In this document: one piece after another, positions 24,859 through 34,012 of the stretch
How positions within the stretch are numbered: position 1 is the stretch's first letter
Layout of the letters: every line of letters begins with the position of its first letter
Source of the DNA: Candidatus Borrarchaeum yapensis
GTDB taxonomy: Archaea > Asgardarchaeota > Sifarchaeia > Borrarchaeales > Borrarchaeaceae
Assembly (NCBI GenBank): GCA_016840515.1
Contig: JAEOSF010000001.1
Location: 82,447 to 146,446, forward strand
Reading direction: 5' to 3'
DNA length: 64,000 bases
Position numbers and translations under genes: made by a program
The notes under the pieces: generated by a model
Database searches by the model: none
Seen by the model: only the letters and a program-made list of their open reading frames with translations
Told to the model about the DNA's origin: nothing

Positions 24859-25482
24859 ATGGAAACAACTGAAGGAGAAGAACTATTAGTCCCGTTGGAT
24901 CAATACCTTGCATGTGGGATCCATATAGGTACACAAATTGCCACAAAAAGTATGCAACCATTCATTTATCGAGTTCGTAATGATGGACTTTATGTTCTTG
25001 ATGTAAGAACTACAGATCTGAGAATACAGGCTGCAGCGAAATTCTTATCACGGTACGAATCTGACAGAATTCTTGTGGTTTCAGCGAGAGCATATGGCTT
25101 TAAACCCATTGAAGCCTTTTGCGAGACTATAAGATGCAAAGCTATGCCAAAACGTTTTATTCCAGGAACTTTAACAAATCCAAATATTGAGGAATATATA
25201 GAACCTGAAGTAATTATGATTACGGACCCTCGTGCTGATAGACAAGCTTTAAAGGAAGCATTGCGCGTAGGTATTCCCGTGCTTGCACTCTGTGATACCG
25301 ATAATGGTACCAAGAATGTGGATATTGTCATTCCGGCAAACAATAAGGGGCGTCGTGCACTTTCATTGATATTCTGGCTTCTTGCAAGAGAAGTTCTTAA
25401 GGAACGCGGCGAGATTGCAAGTAGCGAAGAATTCAAAGTACCGCTTTCAGAATTTGAAAGTAAAGTTAGACGTGAGCAATAG
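24859..25482 (+). CDS. rps2: 30S ribosomal protein S2
   Basis: The 207-residue protein has the archaeal/eukaryal S2 (SA) landmarks: LDQYLACGIHIGTQIATKSM, FIYRVRNDGLYVLDVRTTDL, FIPGTLTNPNIEEYIEPEVI and MITDPRADRQALKEAL, then IPVLALCDTDN and IVIPANNKGRRALSLIFWLL. Length is normal. In many archaea rps2 is followed by enolase, MEMO and mevalonate kinase before IPK; here IPK follows directly after about 250 bases. Confidence 0.97.
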   Translation: METTEGEELLVPLDQYLACGIHIGTQIATKSMQPFIYRVRNDGLYVLDVRTTDLRIQAAAKFLSRYESDRILVVSARAYGFKPIEAFCETIRCKAMPKRFIPGTLTNPNIEEYIEPEVIMITDPRADRQALKEALRVGIPVLALCDTDNGTKNVDIVIPANNKGRRALSLIFWLLAREVLKERGEIASSEEFKVPLSEFESKVRREQ

Positions 25483-25490
25483 AAAAGGCG

Positions 25491-25503
25491 TTTCTTTTCT
25501 TTT
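25491..25503 (+). terminator. T-rich tract after rps2
   Basis: TTTCTTTTCTTTT begins nine bases after the S2 stop codon, followed by further T runs to 25555. This is consistent with archaeal oligo-T termination. Confidence 0.45.
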
Positions 25504-25730
25504 AACTTGTCAAAAAAGCCTTATTCTTTGCGTTTTTTGATTTTTTTGTTAAAAAATCGCTTTGTGAGTTATTAAACAGCAAGATCACTATATCTTGTAC
25601 AAAATTAGTATAAATTATAATAAAATTGATGACCTAAATTAGTCTATTAATCATTATACTACTTTGTACCAGTCAGTTTGTTATTTAAAGTAACGTGCCA
25701 ATAAATGCACAAATTTTTGTAGGGAGTCTT

Positions 25731-26519
25731 ATGAACAAATACCTCAAAAATTTAACCATTTTAAAACTTGGGGGAAGCGTCATCACAGATAAATCAAAGC
25801 AAAGTCAAGCAGATATTACAATTATTCAACGAGTTGCTGAAGAGGTTTCAACAGTAATCCCCACTGTAAGTCTACTTCTAGTTCATGGAGGAGGATCATT
25901 CGGTCATCCAATAGCAAAAAAATACCAGATCCATAAGGGATGGCACTCACCTGAGCAAAAAATCGGCTTCTCAGAAACTAGAAGAGCTATGATGAAATTA
26001 AACAAGGCGATTGTTGATATATTTTTAGCAGAAGAGGTTCCTGTTGTTTCTGTACAACCCTCCGCATGCACCCTTACAGATAGTGGACGCATCGTACACA
26101 TGGATCTTAAGCCAACAAGAAATTTGTTAAAATTTGATTTTATTCCTGTTTTTTTTGGAGATGCAGTAATGGATCTTACACAAGGGGTTGCGATATTATC
26201 TGGTGACCAAATCGTTACTTACTTAGCAAAAGAACTCTCTGCAAAAAGAGTGATTTTTGGAACAAATGTAGATGGCTTGTTAGATGCTGACCAAAAACTT
26301 ATCCCTGAAATCAATCTTAATAACTTTGAAAATTTGCTTTCATTAGCTAAAGAATCCGTTGCCTCAGACGTTACTGGCGGCATGTTTGGTAAGTTAAAGG
26401 AAATTGAGCCTTTGATGAGAGACGGTGTGGACACTATAATAATCAATGCAACAAGGCCAGGTATTATCGAAGAAGTTTTAAAAGGTGAAAAGGTAGTAGG
26501 CACTTATTTCACGCGATGA
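25731..26519 (+). CDS. isopentenyl phosphate kinase
   Basis: The 262-residue protein phosphorylates isopentenyl phosphate to IPP in the archaeal mevalonate pathway. Motifs: LTILKLGGSVITDK, LLVHGGGSFGHPIAKKY with the substrate-binding His, AVMDLTQGVAILSGDQIVTY, IFGTNVDGLLDADQK and VTGGMFGKLKEIEP. These fit the amino-acid kinase fold and IPK subgroup. I use the ATG at 25731 with AGGGAG upstream, not the GTG at 25695. It is 27 bases upstream of the type 2 IPP isomerase gene, the next enzyme of the pathway. Confidence 0.93.
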   Translation: MNKYLKNLTILKLGGSVITDKSKQSQADITIIQRVAEEVSTVIPTVSLLLVHGGGSFGHPIAKKYQIHKGWHSPEQKIGFSETRRAMMKLNKAIVDIFLAEEVPVVSVQPSACTLTDSGRIVHMDLKPTRNLLKFDFIPVFFGDAVMDLTQGVAILSGDQIVTYLAKELSAKRVIFGTNVDGLLDADQKLIPEINLNNFENLLSLAKESVASDVTGGMFGKLKEIEPLMRDGVDTIIINATRPGIIEEVLKGEKVVGTYFTR

Positions 26520-26546
26520 GAAAAACATCAGATTGAGGTTCTTGTA

Positions 26547-27662
26547 TTGAAAAATCAGGCAACAGTAGCAAGAAAACTGGATCATATCAAGATATGTTTA
26601 GATAAGGATATCCAAACGAAAAAATCAGCTGGGTTCGAAGATATTGACTTTGTACATTGTGCGATTCCAGAATCAGATTTAGTTAATATTAAAACCAACA
26701 GTAAATTATTCGGACATGAATTTGCTGCTCCAATAATTATTAGCGCTATGACAGGTGGACATCCGGTTGCTGAAAAGATCAACAAAACTCTAGCAATTGC
26801 AGCACAAGAAATTGGCGTTGGTCTCGGCCTGGGAAGCCAAAGAGCAGCACTAGAAAACCCTCAATTAGAAATAACATATTCTATAGCCAGAAAATACGCG
26901 CCAGATGCTTTCTTAATTGGAAACATTGGTGCACCTCAATTGGCAGATGGTACTATCAGAGCAAAAGAGGCAAAAAAAGTTATTGAAATGATTGATGGAA
27001 ATGCTTTAGCAATCCATCTAAATGCATTACAAGAAGCCATTCAACCTGAAGGAGACTCAAACTATTTAGGTGTAATCCAAGCAATCAATAAACTGGCAGA
27101 TGAATTAGATGTTCCAATAATTGCGAAAGAAACTGGAGCAGGTATCTCTGGGGAAACTGCTAATCTTCTTGAAAAGGCAGGTGTAGCCGGAATAGACATC
27201 CAAGGAGTAGGAGGAACAAGTTTTTCTGCTGTTGAAGTATATCGTGCTGAGGAACAAGGATTAGAACGCTTAAAAAGGCTTGGAACATTATTCTGGGACT
27301 GGGGCTTGCCAACAGTGGTAAGCACGGTTGAAGTAGTACATGCGACTTCACAAGTAGAAATAATTGCTTCAGGTGGATTAAGAAATGGTCTGGATATAGC
27401 CAAAGCGATTGCTCTAGGTGCAGATGGCATAGGAATAGCCACACCATTGCTCAAACCGGCCTTCAGTGGAGATGTAGAAGCCGTAAAATCTGTTATAGAT
27501 AGTATTATCGCTGAATTGAAATGTGCAATGTTTCTCACTGGAGCACGTACTATTGAAGATCTTAAAAAAGTGCCCATTATCATTTCTGGTAACAGCGCAA
27601 ACTGGTTAACATTAAGAGGAATTGACATTTCCATGTTTGCTAAACGCTTATTTAAGAAATAG
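26547..27662 (+). CDS. fni: isopentenyl-diphosphate delta-isomerase, type 2
   Basis: The 371-residue FMN-dependent TIM-barrel enzyme converts IPP to DMAPP. It has RKLDHIKICLDKDIQ, PIIISAMTGGHPVAEKIN, GLGLGSQRAALENPQ, ALAIHLNALQEAIQPEGDSN (with conserved Gln and Glu), IIAKETGAGISGETANLLEK, GVGGTSFSAVEVYRAE and the FMN phosphate site IIASGGLRNGLDIAKAIALG. It starts at a TTG. Directly after IPK, it gives the last two steps to DMAPP. Confidence 0.95.
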   Translation: MKNQATVARKLDHIKICLDKDIQTKKSAGFEDIDFVHCAIPESDLVNIKTNSKLFGHEFAAPIIISAMTGGHPVAEKINKTLAIAAQEIGVGLGLGSQRAALENPQLEITYSIARKYAPDAFLIGNIGAPQLADGTIRAKEAKKVIEMIDGNALAIHLNALQEAIQPEGDSNYLGVIQAINKLADELDVPIIAKETGAGISGETANLLEKAGVAGIDIQGVGGTSFSAVEVYRAEEQGLERLKRLGTLFWDWGLPTVVSTVEVVHATSQVEIIASGGLRNGLDIAKAIALGADGIGIATPLLKPAFSGDVEAVKSVIDSIIAELKCAMFLTGARTIEDLKKVPIIISGNSANWLTLRGIDISMFAKRLFKK

Positions 27663-27912
27663 TCTTTTTAATTATTCTTAAAATCTATTTCGGTTTTCTT
27701 AAAGTTTTAAATTTTTATTTCAAAAAATAATTATTAGGAATCAGCAAAGAGGCTCTTTCCAAAAAAATAGAGTAGCTCAGGTAGTCTTACATCCGTTGAA
27801 GAAGATCAATTAATCAAGAAAACTATATCACTAGAACAAAAGCTTTTAAAAAGTACAATAACTATGATCACAGGTAAAGTTCAACAAAAATGATCACTTA
27901 TGAAGGATGAAA

Positions 27913-27941
27913 GCGTTGCATTTCCTTTTATAATGCGATGC
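27913..27941 (+). promoter_or_regulatory. 10-bp stem-loop in the L7Ae mRNA leader
   Basis: GCGTTGCATT and AATGCGATGC pair over ten base pairs, two of them G-U, around a nine-base loop. The hairpin ends 20 bases before the L7Ae ATG. L7Ae of some archaea represses its own mRNA through a kink-turn in the leader; a full kink-turn is not obvious here, so that role is only possible. Confidence 0.4.
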
Positions 27942-27961
27942 ATGAAGCGAGGTGTGAAAAA

Positions 27962-28327
27962 ATGTCTAAACCATTTTATGTTAAGTTTGACGTACCAAAA
28001 GATTTAGCAGATTCTGCCCTTGAAGTTTTGGCGGCAGCAAGAGACACTGGAAAGATTTCTAAAGGAACGAATGAGACAACCAAAGTTGTGGAACGTGGAA
28101 CAGCGAAACTCGTTCTTATTGCAGAGAATGTAGATCCTCCTGAGATAGTAGCTCACTTACCACTTCTATGTGAAGAAAAGAATGTCTCATATATCTATGT
28201 TCCGACTAAAATGGGGATTGGAACGGCATCAGGAATAGAAGTACCTTCGGCTGCAGCTGCCATTACTGATGCTGGAGATGCTGATAAACTACTTAAAGAT
28301 ATCATCGGAAAAATAAAGGCCTTGTAA
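27962..28327 (+). CDS. rpl7ae: 50S ribosomal protein L7Ae
   Basis: The 121-residue protein begins [20 protein letters not shown]. It has the RNA-binding segment [20 protein letters not shown] and [20 protein letters not shown], then [20 protein letters not shown], all typical of L7Ae. It binds kink-turns in rRNA, box C/D and H/ACA RNAs and RNase P. The ATG at 27962 has GAGGTG upstream; an in-frame ATG at 27938 is less likely. S28e follows after 31 bases. Confidence 0.97.
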   Translation: MSKPFYVKFDVPKDLADSALEVLAAARDTGKISKGTNETTKVVERGTAKLVLIAENVDPPEIVAHLPLLCEEKNVSYIYVPTKMGIGTASGIEVPSAAAAITDAGDADKLLKDIIGKIKAL

Positions 28328-28358
28328 TGCAAAAACACATGAAAACGGAGGAACACAC

Positions 28359-28571
28359 ATGAGCGAAGAGATGGGTTATCCAGCTGAAGTAATTCAGGTG
28401 ATTGGCCGAACGGGTGTTACAGGAGAAATCCTACAAGTGAAAATCAGAATACTAGAAGGACGCGATCAAGGACGAATTCTTACTAGAAATGTCAAAGGAC
28501 CAATACGCATGGGAGACATCTTAATGTTAAGAGAAGTAGAACGAGAAGCTAGAAAACTGAAGACACCATAA
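28359..28571 (+). CDS. rps28e: 30S ribosomal protein S28e
   Basis: The 70-residue protein has [40 protein letters not shown] and [16 protein letters not shown], the full S28e OB-fold. The ribosome binding site CGGAGGA is six bases before the ATG. It is co-transcribed with L7Ae. L24e and NDK, often next in archaea, are instead at 39.5-40.2 kb. Confidence 0.97.
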   Translation: MSEEMGYPAEVIQVIGRTGVTGEILQVKIRILEGRDQGRILTRNVKGPIRMGDILMLREVEREARKLKTP

Positions 28572-28607
28572 CAAGACTATTTCCACTTAAGAAAAATCCA
28601 GCGGATT

Positions 28608-29174
28608 TTACAGGTTGAATACATTTTTTTTGACATACCATTCTGTAAATTTTTTTAAAGCACGCATTCTATGCGAGAATTCATTTTTCTTTGAGATACT
28701 CATTTCTGCAAATGTTTTATTGCTTCCTTCTGGTATAAAGATAGGATCAAAGCCAAAACCGCTGTTTCCACGACTAGAATGCGCAATAATCCCTTTTATT
28801 TCTCCCTTAAAAGATATAACACTTTCTTCAGGTTTCCCGTAGCTTAAAACAGCCTTAAATTTAGCATTTCTTTTTGTTTCATTTTTTAACAATCTTAGAA
28901 TTCCTTGACAACCTATAGTTCGCATTACATAAGAAGAATAGGGACCAGGGAAACCGTTTAGCGCCTCAATAAAAAGTCCAGCGTCTTCAACAAGTATTTC
29001 TTTATTATGTTGCTTTAAAATTTCTTTTGCTGCATTTTCTGAAATTTCCCTAATACTATCTGCCTGGATTTCAGGTTTTTCAATTGCTAAATGTTGAATT
29101 ACAATCCCGTATCTTTCCATCACAAGTTTTGCTTCTTTAAATTTACCGATATTGCTGGTTACCAGAAATAACAT
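28608..29174 (-). CDS. rdgB: XTP/dITP diphosphatase (HAM1/RdgB family)
   Basis: The 188-residue protein cleanses the nucleotide pool of inosine and xanthosine triphosphates. It shows LFLVTSNIGKFKEAKLVMER, ILVEDAGLFIEALNGFPGPY, SYVMRTIGCQGILRLL, GNSGFGFDPIFIPEGSNKTF and EMSISKKNEFSHRMRALKKF, all conserved in the family. The ATG overlaps the end of bud32 by 32 bases, so they are translationally coupled. This is the last gene of the rpoE'-to-ITPase cluster. Confidence 0.95.
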   Translation of the reverse strand: MLFLVTSNIGKFKEAKLVMERYGIVIQHLAIEKPEIQADSIREISENAAKEILKQHNKEILVEDAGLFIEALNGFPGPYSSYVMRTIGCQGILRLLKNETKRNAKFKAVLSYGKPEESVISFKGEIKGIIAHSSRGNSGFGFDPIFIPEGSNKTFAEMSISKKNEFSHRMRALKKFTEWYVKKNVFNL

Positions 29175-29832
29175 GAGTTAACTCGCCCTTTTGTGACACT
29201 CGTAGATATCTGCCTCTTTTCCGAATTGATTCCATTCGATCATATATTTCTTTCATAGGTGATGAACCAACTTCTTCTTGATATCCTACTAAAATTTTAC
29301 TAAATACTTCTTCTGTGACTCTATAATGGGTACTCTCAAGTGCTCTTTTCATAAGATGCAAATCAACTGCCTTATCTTCGATTGAAGCCGAGTTGTAACC
29401 CAATCCGAAGTCAATAAGGTAAATTTTGCCCGTTTCTGTTAGAATCATGTTAGAAGTGGTAAGATCTCCGTGTATCATGTTGTTTTTATGCAATCTACCA
29501 ATAAGAGTCCCTATTTGTCTTGATAGAGTTTCTCGGGCTTCAGCGTTGAGTTCATCCAGAATTTCTTTAATTCTTTGACCCTCAATGAATTCCATGACAA
29601 GAGTAGTCTCACGTTTGTCTATTTCGTAAACTGTGGGTGTTGGTACTCCGGCGATTTTAGCATTTCGTAATAGATTTGCCTCACGAACAGTTCTATCAAC
29701 TCGCAATGTCCAATCAAGTTCAGAAACTCTGTAATCTTTCTTTATTCTTTGTTTTCGAATAATATGCTTTGAATACCATATTTCTTTGTGAAGATATGCT
29801 TCTGCACCTTTTTTTAATAGCAATAAACACAT
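29143..29832 (-). CDS. bud32: KEOPS kinase Bud32
   Basis: The small atypical kinase/ATPase of KEOPS, which makes t6A in tRNA with Kae1. I start it at the ATG at 29832, where AGGTGG overlaps the kae1 stop. It reads LLLLKKGAEAYLHKEIWYSK, ITKR-like RKQRIKKDYRVSELDWTL, EANLLRNAKIAGVPTPTVYE, TLVMEFIEGQRIKEIL, MIHGDLTTSNMIL (catalytic loop) and IYLIDFGLGYNS (DFG). Length (about 229) is normal. It directly follows kae1; in some archaea the two are fused. Confidence 0.95.
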   Translation of the reverse strand: MCLLLLKKGAEAYLHKEIWYSKHIIRKQRIKKDYRVSELDWTLRVDRTVREANLLRNAKIAGVPTPTVYEIDKRETTLVMEFIEGQRIKEILDELNAEARETLSRQIGTLIGRLHKNNMIHGDLTTSNMILTETGKIYLIDFGLGYNSASIEDKAVDLHLMKRALESTHYRVTEEVFSKILVGYQEEVGSSPMKEIYDRMESIRKRGRYLRVSQKGELTHVISGNQQYR

Positions 29833-29836
29833 CCAC

Positions 29837-30820
29837 CTATGTTCTCGTAAATTCAGCAGCACCTAAACTCCATTTAGGGAGAACTTGGCTATTCGTAATG
29901 CTTAAAACGTCACCCTGTAAGAATTGAACTAATCCTGTCCAAGCTATCATAACACCATTATCTCCCGCAAGATCCGGCGAAACAGCAAAAAAGTTAGCAT
30001 CATGTTCATTGGATACTATTCGAATCATATCCTGAAGTCTTTTGTTTGCTGCAACTCCTCCTGTTAATAACACTTCTGATTTCTCAGTATGCGCCAAAGC
30101 TCTTTCAGTGACTTCAGTGAGCATAGCAAAAGAAATTTCCTGCAAACTAAAACAAAGATCTTCCAGCGATTCATTTTCTTTTAGTCTGTTCACTGCAGCA
30201 GTTAATAAACCTGAAAAAGAGAGATCCATTCCTTTCACGCTATAAGGTAGCCAAATGAACCTTCTAGAACTATTCTTAGCAATTTTCTCTATCTTTGGTC
30301 CACCTGGATGAGAAATATTAGCCTCTCGTGCGAAGGTGTCAAGCATGTTTCCTAAAGCAATGTCTAAAGTTTCACCAAATATTCTATATTTATCTGCTTC
30401 ATAGGCAGATACAATTGTGTTGCCACCTGAAACATATACCGCAAGTGGATCTTTGAAACCTGATATTTGCCTTCCTAGCTCGATGTGTGCTATGCAATGA
30501 TTTACTCCAACTAAAGGGATATCTAATAGAAGTGCAATTGTTCGTGCTGCTGTTGCAGTAACACGTAGGCAAGGTCCTAAACCAGGACCTCTTGAGAACG
30601 CTATTAATCCGATATCTCTTTTACTTAAATTGCTGTTTTTTAATGTTTCTCGGAGTGTTGAAGCAAAAACATTCGTATGATGCTGAGCCGCTTCTCTTGG
30701 ATGAATTCCTCCACTCTTGGGAACATATTCACTACGAACATTAGCATATATCTTTCCATTAGAATCAATTACTCCGATTCCAAGAGTATGGGCAGTTCCC
30801 TCAAGCCCTATGCAAAGCAT
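29837..30820 (-). CDS. kae1: KEOPS subunit Kae1 (tRNA threonylcarbamoyladenosine synthase)
   Basis: The 327-residue ASKHA-fold protein transfers threonylcarbamoyl to A37 of tRNA. It contains LCIGLEGTAHTLGIGVIDSN, SGGIHPREAAQHHT, AFSRGPGLGPCLRVTATAAR, GVNHCIAHIELGR (metal-binding His pair), VSGGNTIVSAYEADKYRIFG and LTGGVAANKRLQDMIR. It precedes bud32 by four bases. Pcc1 is at 43884; no Cgi121 gene was seen in the window. Confidence 0.97.
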   Translation of the reverse strand: MLCIGLEGTAHTLGIGVIDSNGKIYANVRSEYVPKSGGIHPREAAQHHTNVFASTLRETLKNSNLSKRDIGLIAFSRGPGLGPCLRVTATAARTIALLLDIPLVGVNHCIAHIELGRQISGFKDPLAVYVSGGNTIVSAYEADKYRIFGETLDIALGNMLDTFAREANISHPGGPKIEKIAKNSSRRFIWLPYSVKGMDLSFSGLLTAAVNRLKENESLEDLCFSLQEISFAMLTEVTERALAHTEKSEVLLTGGVAANKRLQDMIRIVSNEHDANFFAVSPDLAGDNGVMIAWTGLVQFLQGDVLSITNSQVLPKWSLGAAEFTRT

Positions 30821-30884
30821 ATACTGTCACGCTTCTTTTCAAAAAGAGATAATATTAAAAGAATAATGCCTAGAAATTGAGCGT

Positions 30885-31085
30885 TTATTTCTTTTTATCC
30901 GCTTTCTTTGTTTTACTTTTATCTTTAGTCTTCTCTTCTTGAGTTTTAAACGCTGTATAACCGCATTTCCCACATGCATAACGATCATAATGATCCGCCA
31001 TAAATGAATTGCAGCGAGGACATTTGCGCTTTAATAAGGTGATTTTTTTGTAATCTTTATCAATGTTATAATATTTGTGTACCAT
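30885..31085 (-). CDS. rps27ae: 30S ribosomal protein S27ae
   Basis: The 66-residue protein has the zinc finger CPRCNSFMADHYDRYACGKC and a lysine-rich tail (KDKSKTKKADKKK), without a ubiquitin fusion. Start MVHKYYNIDKDYKKITLLKR is typical. It lies between S24e and kae1, a conserved archaeal order. Confidence 0.96.
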   Translation of the reverse strand: MVHKYYNIDKDYKKITLLKRKCPRCNSFMADHYDRYACGKCGYTAFKTQEEKTKDKSKTKKADKKK

Positions 31086-31171
31086 TTTAGGACCTCATCA
31101 TTAATTTACTTTAATTAATGTACTTTTTAATGAAATATGATATCGAAATCCTGATGATTATATATAATATT

Positions 31172-31477
31172 CTATTCTTCAGTAGTTTTTCCTCTGTTTC
31201 TTACGACTATGTGCGATGGTTCTATCTTTTCACCTTCAGAGGGTGTAGAATATATTCTTGCATAGATCTTAGTTACTGAAACTCCAAATTCTGAGAGAAT
31301 TTTTTCAACAAAAAGCGCTTCTTTGTCACAATTTAAAAGAGCAGAAAGTTTGTCTCTAATTTCTGCGCGCGTTGGAGTAGCAGTTCTGGGATGCCTAACA
31401 ATACATTCAAGTTCTTTTCTTTTTAACAATGGGTTTTCGAATTCCTTTAGAATTTCAATCTGTAAACTCAAGTTCAA
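31172..31477 (-). CDS. rps24e: 30S ribosomal protein S24e
   Basis: The 101-residue protein has ILKEFENPLLKRKELECIVR, TPTRAEIRDKLSALLNCDKE and ALFVEKILSEFGVSVTKIYA, the S24e fold. It starts at a TTG with a GGAGGAATT ribosome binding site. It follows spt4 in the transcription-translation cluster. Confidence 0.95.
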   Translation of the reverse strand: MNLSLQIEILKEFENPLLKRKELECIVRHPRTATPTRAEIRDKLSALLNCDKEALFVEKILSEFGVSVTKIYARIYSTPSEGEKIEPSHIVVRNRGKTTEE

Positions 31478-31544
31478 ATTCCTCCATTGAGAGTTCTTAC
31501 GTAAATTCAGCTGTATCTTTAAATTTTTCTATTTGACGAAGATC

Positions 31545-31733
31545 TCATCTGACCTTAAGAGCATATTTGCCAGGTTTAGTAACATTCAACTGTTTAGCTA
31601 TTTGATTATCTTCCAACGAGAAAATCCACACGATTCCTGTAAAGTCTTCACTTAAAGTGTACGTTTTACAGTCAGGGCATTGTTGTTTTTCAGAGAAGAT
31701 TCTATGACACACTCGACACGCTTTTTCCTTCAT
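31545..31733 (-). CDS. spt4: transcription elongation factor Spt4 (RNA polymerase subunit E'')
   Basis: The 62-residue protein has KEKACRVCHRIFSEKQQCPD, with zinc-binding CxxC pairs, and SEDFTGIVWIFSLEDNQIAK, the Spt4 fold. It partners Spt5 in processive transcription. I prefer the ATG at 31733, which has GGTGAT five bases upstream, over that at 31745. It directly follows rpoE'. Confidence 0.95.
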   Translation of the reverse strand: MKEKACRVCHRIFSEKQQCPDCKTYTLSEDFTGIVWIFSLEDNQIAKQLNVTKPGKYALKVR

Positions 31734-31758
31734 ATTTATCACCATTAATTAGATAAGA

Positions 31759-32385
31759 TCACCTGCGTTGCTTTTTTCTTCTCTTTTTTGGTTTTGGTTT
31801 GGGTTTGGGTTCTTCTTCTTCTTCAGTTTCTTCTCCATTCTCTCCTTCAGACTCTTGAATCCATTCTTCAATCCATGTCTTTGCACCAAGTCCTTGTTGC
31901 CTCATGGAGAGTCCCATTCGAATTGCGTTTTTAGTTAATGAGATGGCTATTACTCTTGCACGGATTTTGTCACCAACGCGAATTATCCTATTGCTTTCTC
32001 GTCCTTGTAGCGCGTGCTTTCCATCGTATGAAAAAAAATCATCATAAACTTGTGAAACATGAATTAGTGCATCTATACAACCTAATCTAACAAACAAACC
32101 AAAATCTGTAGCTTCAACCACTTCGCCCTCAACTATTTCGTGATCTTCTGGTTTGTAAGATAAAATATCGAAAGTTACATCATGATATGCGGCTCCATCA
32201 CCAGGGATTAGTTTTCCAACACCTATATCTTCGATAGCAGTAACTGCAATAATTAGTCCTAAATCTGAATTGATAATTCCTTCATAATTTTCGCGACAAA
32301 TTTCAAGGACCACTTCTTCTAAAGATTCTCCAAATCGACTTGGATCGACTCTCACCGTGTCCTGAATTTTGATATTCTTATACAA
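31759..32385 (-). CDS. rpoE: DNA-directed RNA polymerase subunit E' (Rpo7)
   Basis: The 208-residue protein forms the stalk of archaeal RNA polymerase with Rpo4. The N-terminal tip domain (IKIQDTVRVDPSRFGESLEE) is followed by an S1 OB domain (IVEGEVVEATDFGLFVRLGC, ALIHVSQVYDD, DKIRARVIAISLTKNAIRMG). The tail is acidic then strongly basic (EETEEEEEPKPKPKPKKRRK). It starts at a TTG with AAGGAGATAAAATA before it and leads the minus-strand cluster that ends with the ITPase gene. Confidence 0.95.
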   Translation of the reverse strand: MYKNIKIQDTVRVDPSRFGESLEEVVLEICRENYEGIINSDLGLIIAVTAIEDIGVGKLIPGDGAAYHDVTFDILSYKPEDHEIVEGEVVEATDFGLFVRLGCIDALIHVSQVYDDFFSYDGKHALQGRESNRIIRVGDKIRARVIAISLTKNAIRMGLSMRQQGLGAKTWIEEWIQESEGENGEETEEEEEPKPKPKPKKRRKKQRR

Positions 32386-32720
32386 TATATTTTATCTCCT
32401 TAAGTGCTCTAAGAATAAAAAGATTAGAGTAAAAGTTAGGAAAAGCAAGACACTTCAATTCTATAATGTATATTTAAAAGTCTTATTATCCCAGACGATT
32501 TGTTCTTTAACTAAAATCGAACCAAACAGAGTTGTTTGCCCATATCAATACTCTCAAAGACTCCAGTTAGTGTATTTCTGCTTATTCATTTAAAAGATAC
32601 ATGTCCATTATTGTTGAAAAACAAACCACGCGCATGCAATCATAATGAGAAAAACTAAAAAGTAGTGCACCTTACTTTTAGTAGATTCAATGTCTCTTAT
32701 TTGAAGTTGGAGGTTTCAAT
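32386..32720. other. 335-base divergent promoter region, rpoE' / aIF2-gamma
   Basis: No gene was found. TATATTTAAAAG at 32468-32479 is a possible TATA box for the plus strand, and GGAGGTTTCAAT before 32721 is the ribosome binding site for aIF2-gamma. AAGGAGAT near 32396 serves rpoE' on the other strand. Confidence 0.5.
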
Positions 32721-33953
32721 GTGGCTATAAAGAAGGTACAGAGTGAAATTAATATCGGAATGGTAGGTCATGTCGATCATGGTAAGACTAGTTTAGTCCA
32801 AGCCCTGAGTGGAATCTGGACAGACACGCATTCAGAAGAACTAAGGCGTGGAATCTCAATCAAGTTAGGTTACGCTGATTGTTTAATCTACAAATGCACA
32901 GGTTGTGAACCTCCTTATTATACCACAGAAAAAAAATGCCCTGCTTGTGGTTCGAAAACTGAGTTTGTTAGGAAAATTAGTTTTGTTGACGCACCAGGAC
33001 ACGAGATACTGATGGCAAGAATGCTATCAGGCGCAGCGATTATGGACGGTGCAGTACTCGTCATTGCTGCAAATGAAGAGTGTCCCCAACCACAAACAAG
33101 AGAGCACCTTGCAGCGTTACAAATAACAGGTATCAAGAAAATTGTCATCGCACAAAATAAGGTTGAATTAGTCTCTGATGAAGATGCTAAGACTAATTAT
33201 GAGCAAATCAGAGACTTTGTTAAGCAAACGCTTGATATTGATGTACCTATAATTCCTATTTCTGCACTTCATAAAGCCAACATTGATGTTGTTATTTCAG
33301 CGCTAGAGGAGTTTATTCCAACTCCAAAACGAGATCCTGATAAACCGGCTAAACTTTATGTTGCACGATCTTTTGATATTAATAAGCCAGGTGCTACAGT
33401 AAAAGAATTAGTTGGAGGAGTTATTGGGGGCACGATTCTCGAAGGTACTTTCAAGACCGAAGATGAAATCGAGATTGCACCTGGCATTCAGCAAAAGGAA
33501 GACGGTCCGTTTGAACGATTATACTCGGTTATTACCACAGTAAAAGCAGGCGGTGACATTACACTAGAAGAAGCAAAGCCTGGAGGACTTATCGCTTTAG
33601 GAACCAAATTAGATCCATCTATTACAAAGGGAGACGGTTTGGTGGGAAATGTTGTAGGGAAACCTGACAATCTTCCACCAGTATGGGAAAAAACACTACA
33701 AATTCAAGCTTCGCTCCTCGAACGTGTAGTAGGGCTTGCTGAAGAAAAAAAGGTAAGGCCTATTAAGCAAAATGAACCTCTAATGTTGACAGTTGGCGCC
33801 TCTGCTACTATCGGCAGAGTTAAAGAAGCCGGTAAGAACGCTGAATTAGAACTTCAAAGACCAGTATGTATCGAGGAAGGAAGTAGGATCGCCATAAGCC
33901 GAAGAATAGGTGGACGATGGCGGTTGATTGGCTGGGGGATTGTGCAATCGTAA
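32721..33953 (+). CDS. eif2g: translation initiation factor aIF2 subunit gamma
   Basis: The 410-residue GTPase delivers initiator Met-tRNA. It has NIGMVGHVDHGKTSLVQALS (G1), the zinc knuckle CTGCEPPYYTTEKKCPACGS, ISFVDAPGHEILMARMLSGA (G3), VIAQNKVELVS (G4) and LYVARSFDINKPGATVKELV at the start of domain II. Start is GTG with GGAGGT. Length is normal. A PIN-domain gene follows, as often in archaea. Confidence 0.97.
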   Translation: MAIKKVQSEINIGMVGHVDHGKTSLVQALSGIWTDTHSEELRRGISIKLGYADCLIYKCTGCEPPYYTTEKKCPACGSKTEFVRKISFVDAPGHEILMARMLSGAAIMDGAVLVIAANEECPQPQTREHLAALQITGIKKIVIAQNKVELVSDEDAKTNYEQIRDFVKQTLDIDVPIIPISALHKANIDVVISALEEFIPTPKRDPDKPAKLYVARSFDINKPGATVKELVGGVIGGTILEGTFKTEDEIEIAPGIQQKEDGPFERLYSVITTVKAGGDITLEEAKPGGLIALGTKLDPSITKGDGLVGNVVGKPDNLPPVWEKTLQIQASLLERVVGLAEEKKVRPIKQNEPLMLTVGASATIGRVKEAGKNAELELQRPVCIEEGSRIAISRRIGGRWRLIGWGIVQS

Positions 33954-34012
33954 GCTTTCCAGTCATAACATTGTATTGTAAATGTCACTAAGATCTTTAA
34001 AAGGTGAAATGT

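Noticed and set aside
27901-27961. Complete kink-turn in the L7Ae leader
   Set aside because: The hairpin is clear, but the three-base bulge with tandem G-A pairs next to it could not be drawn convincingly.
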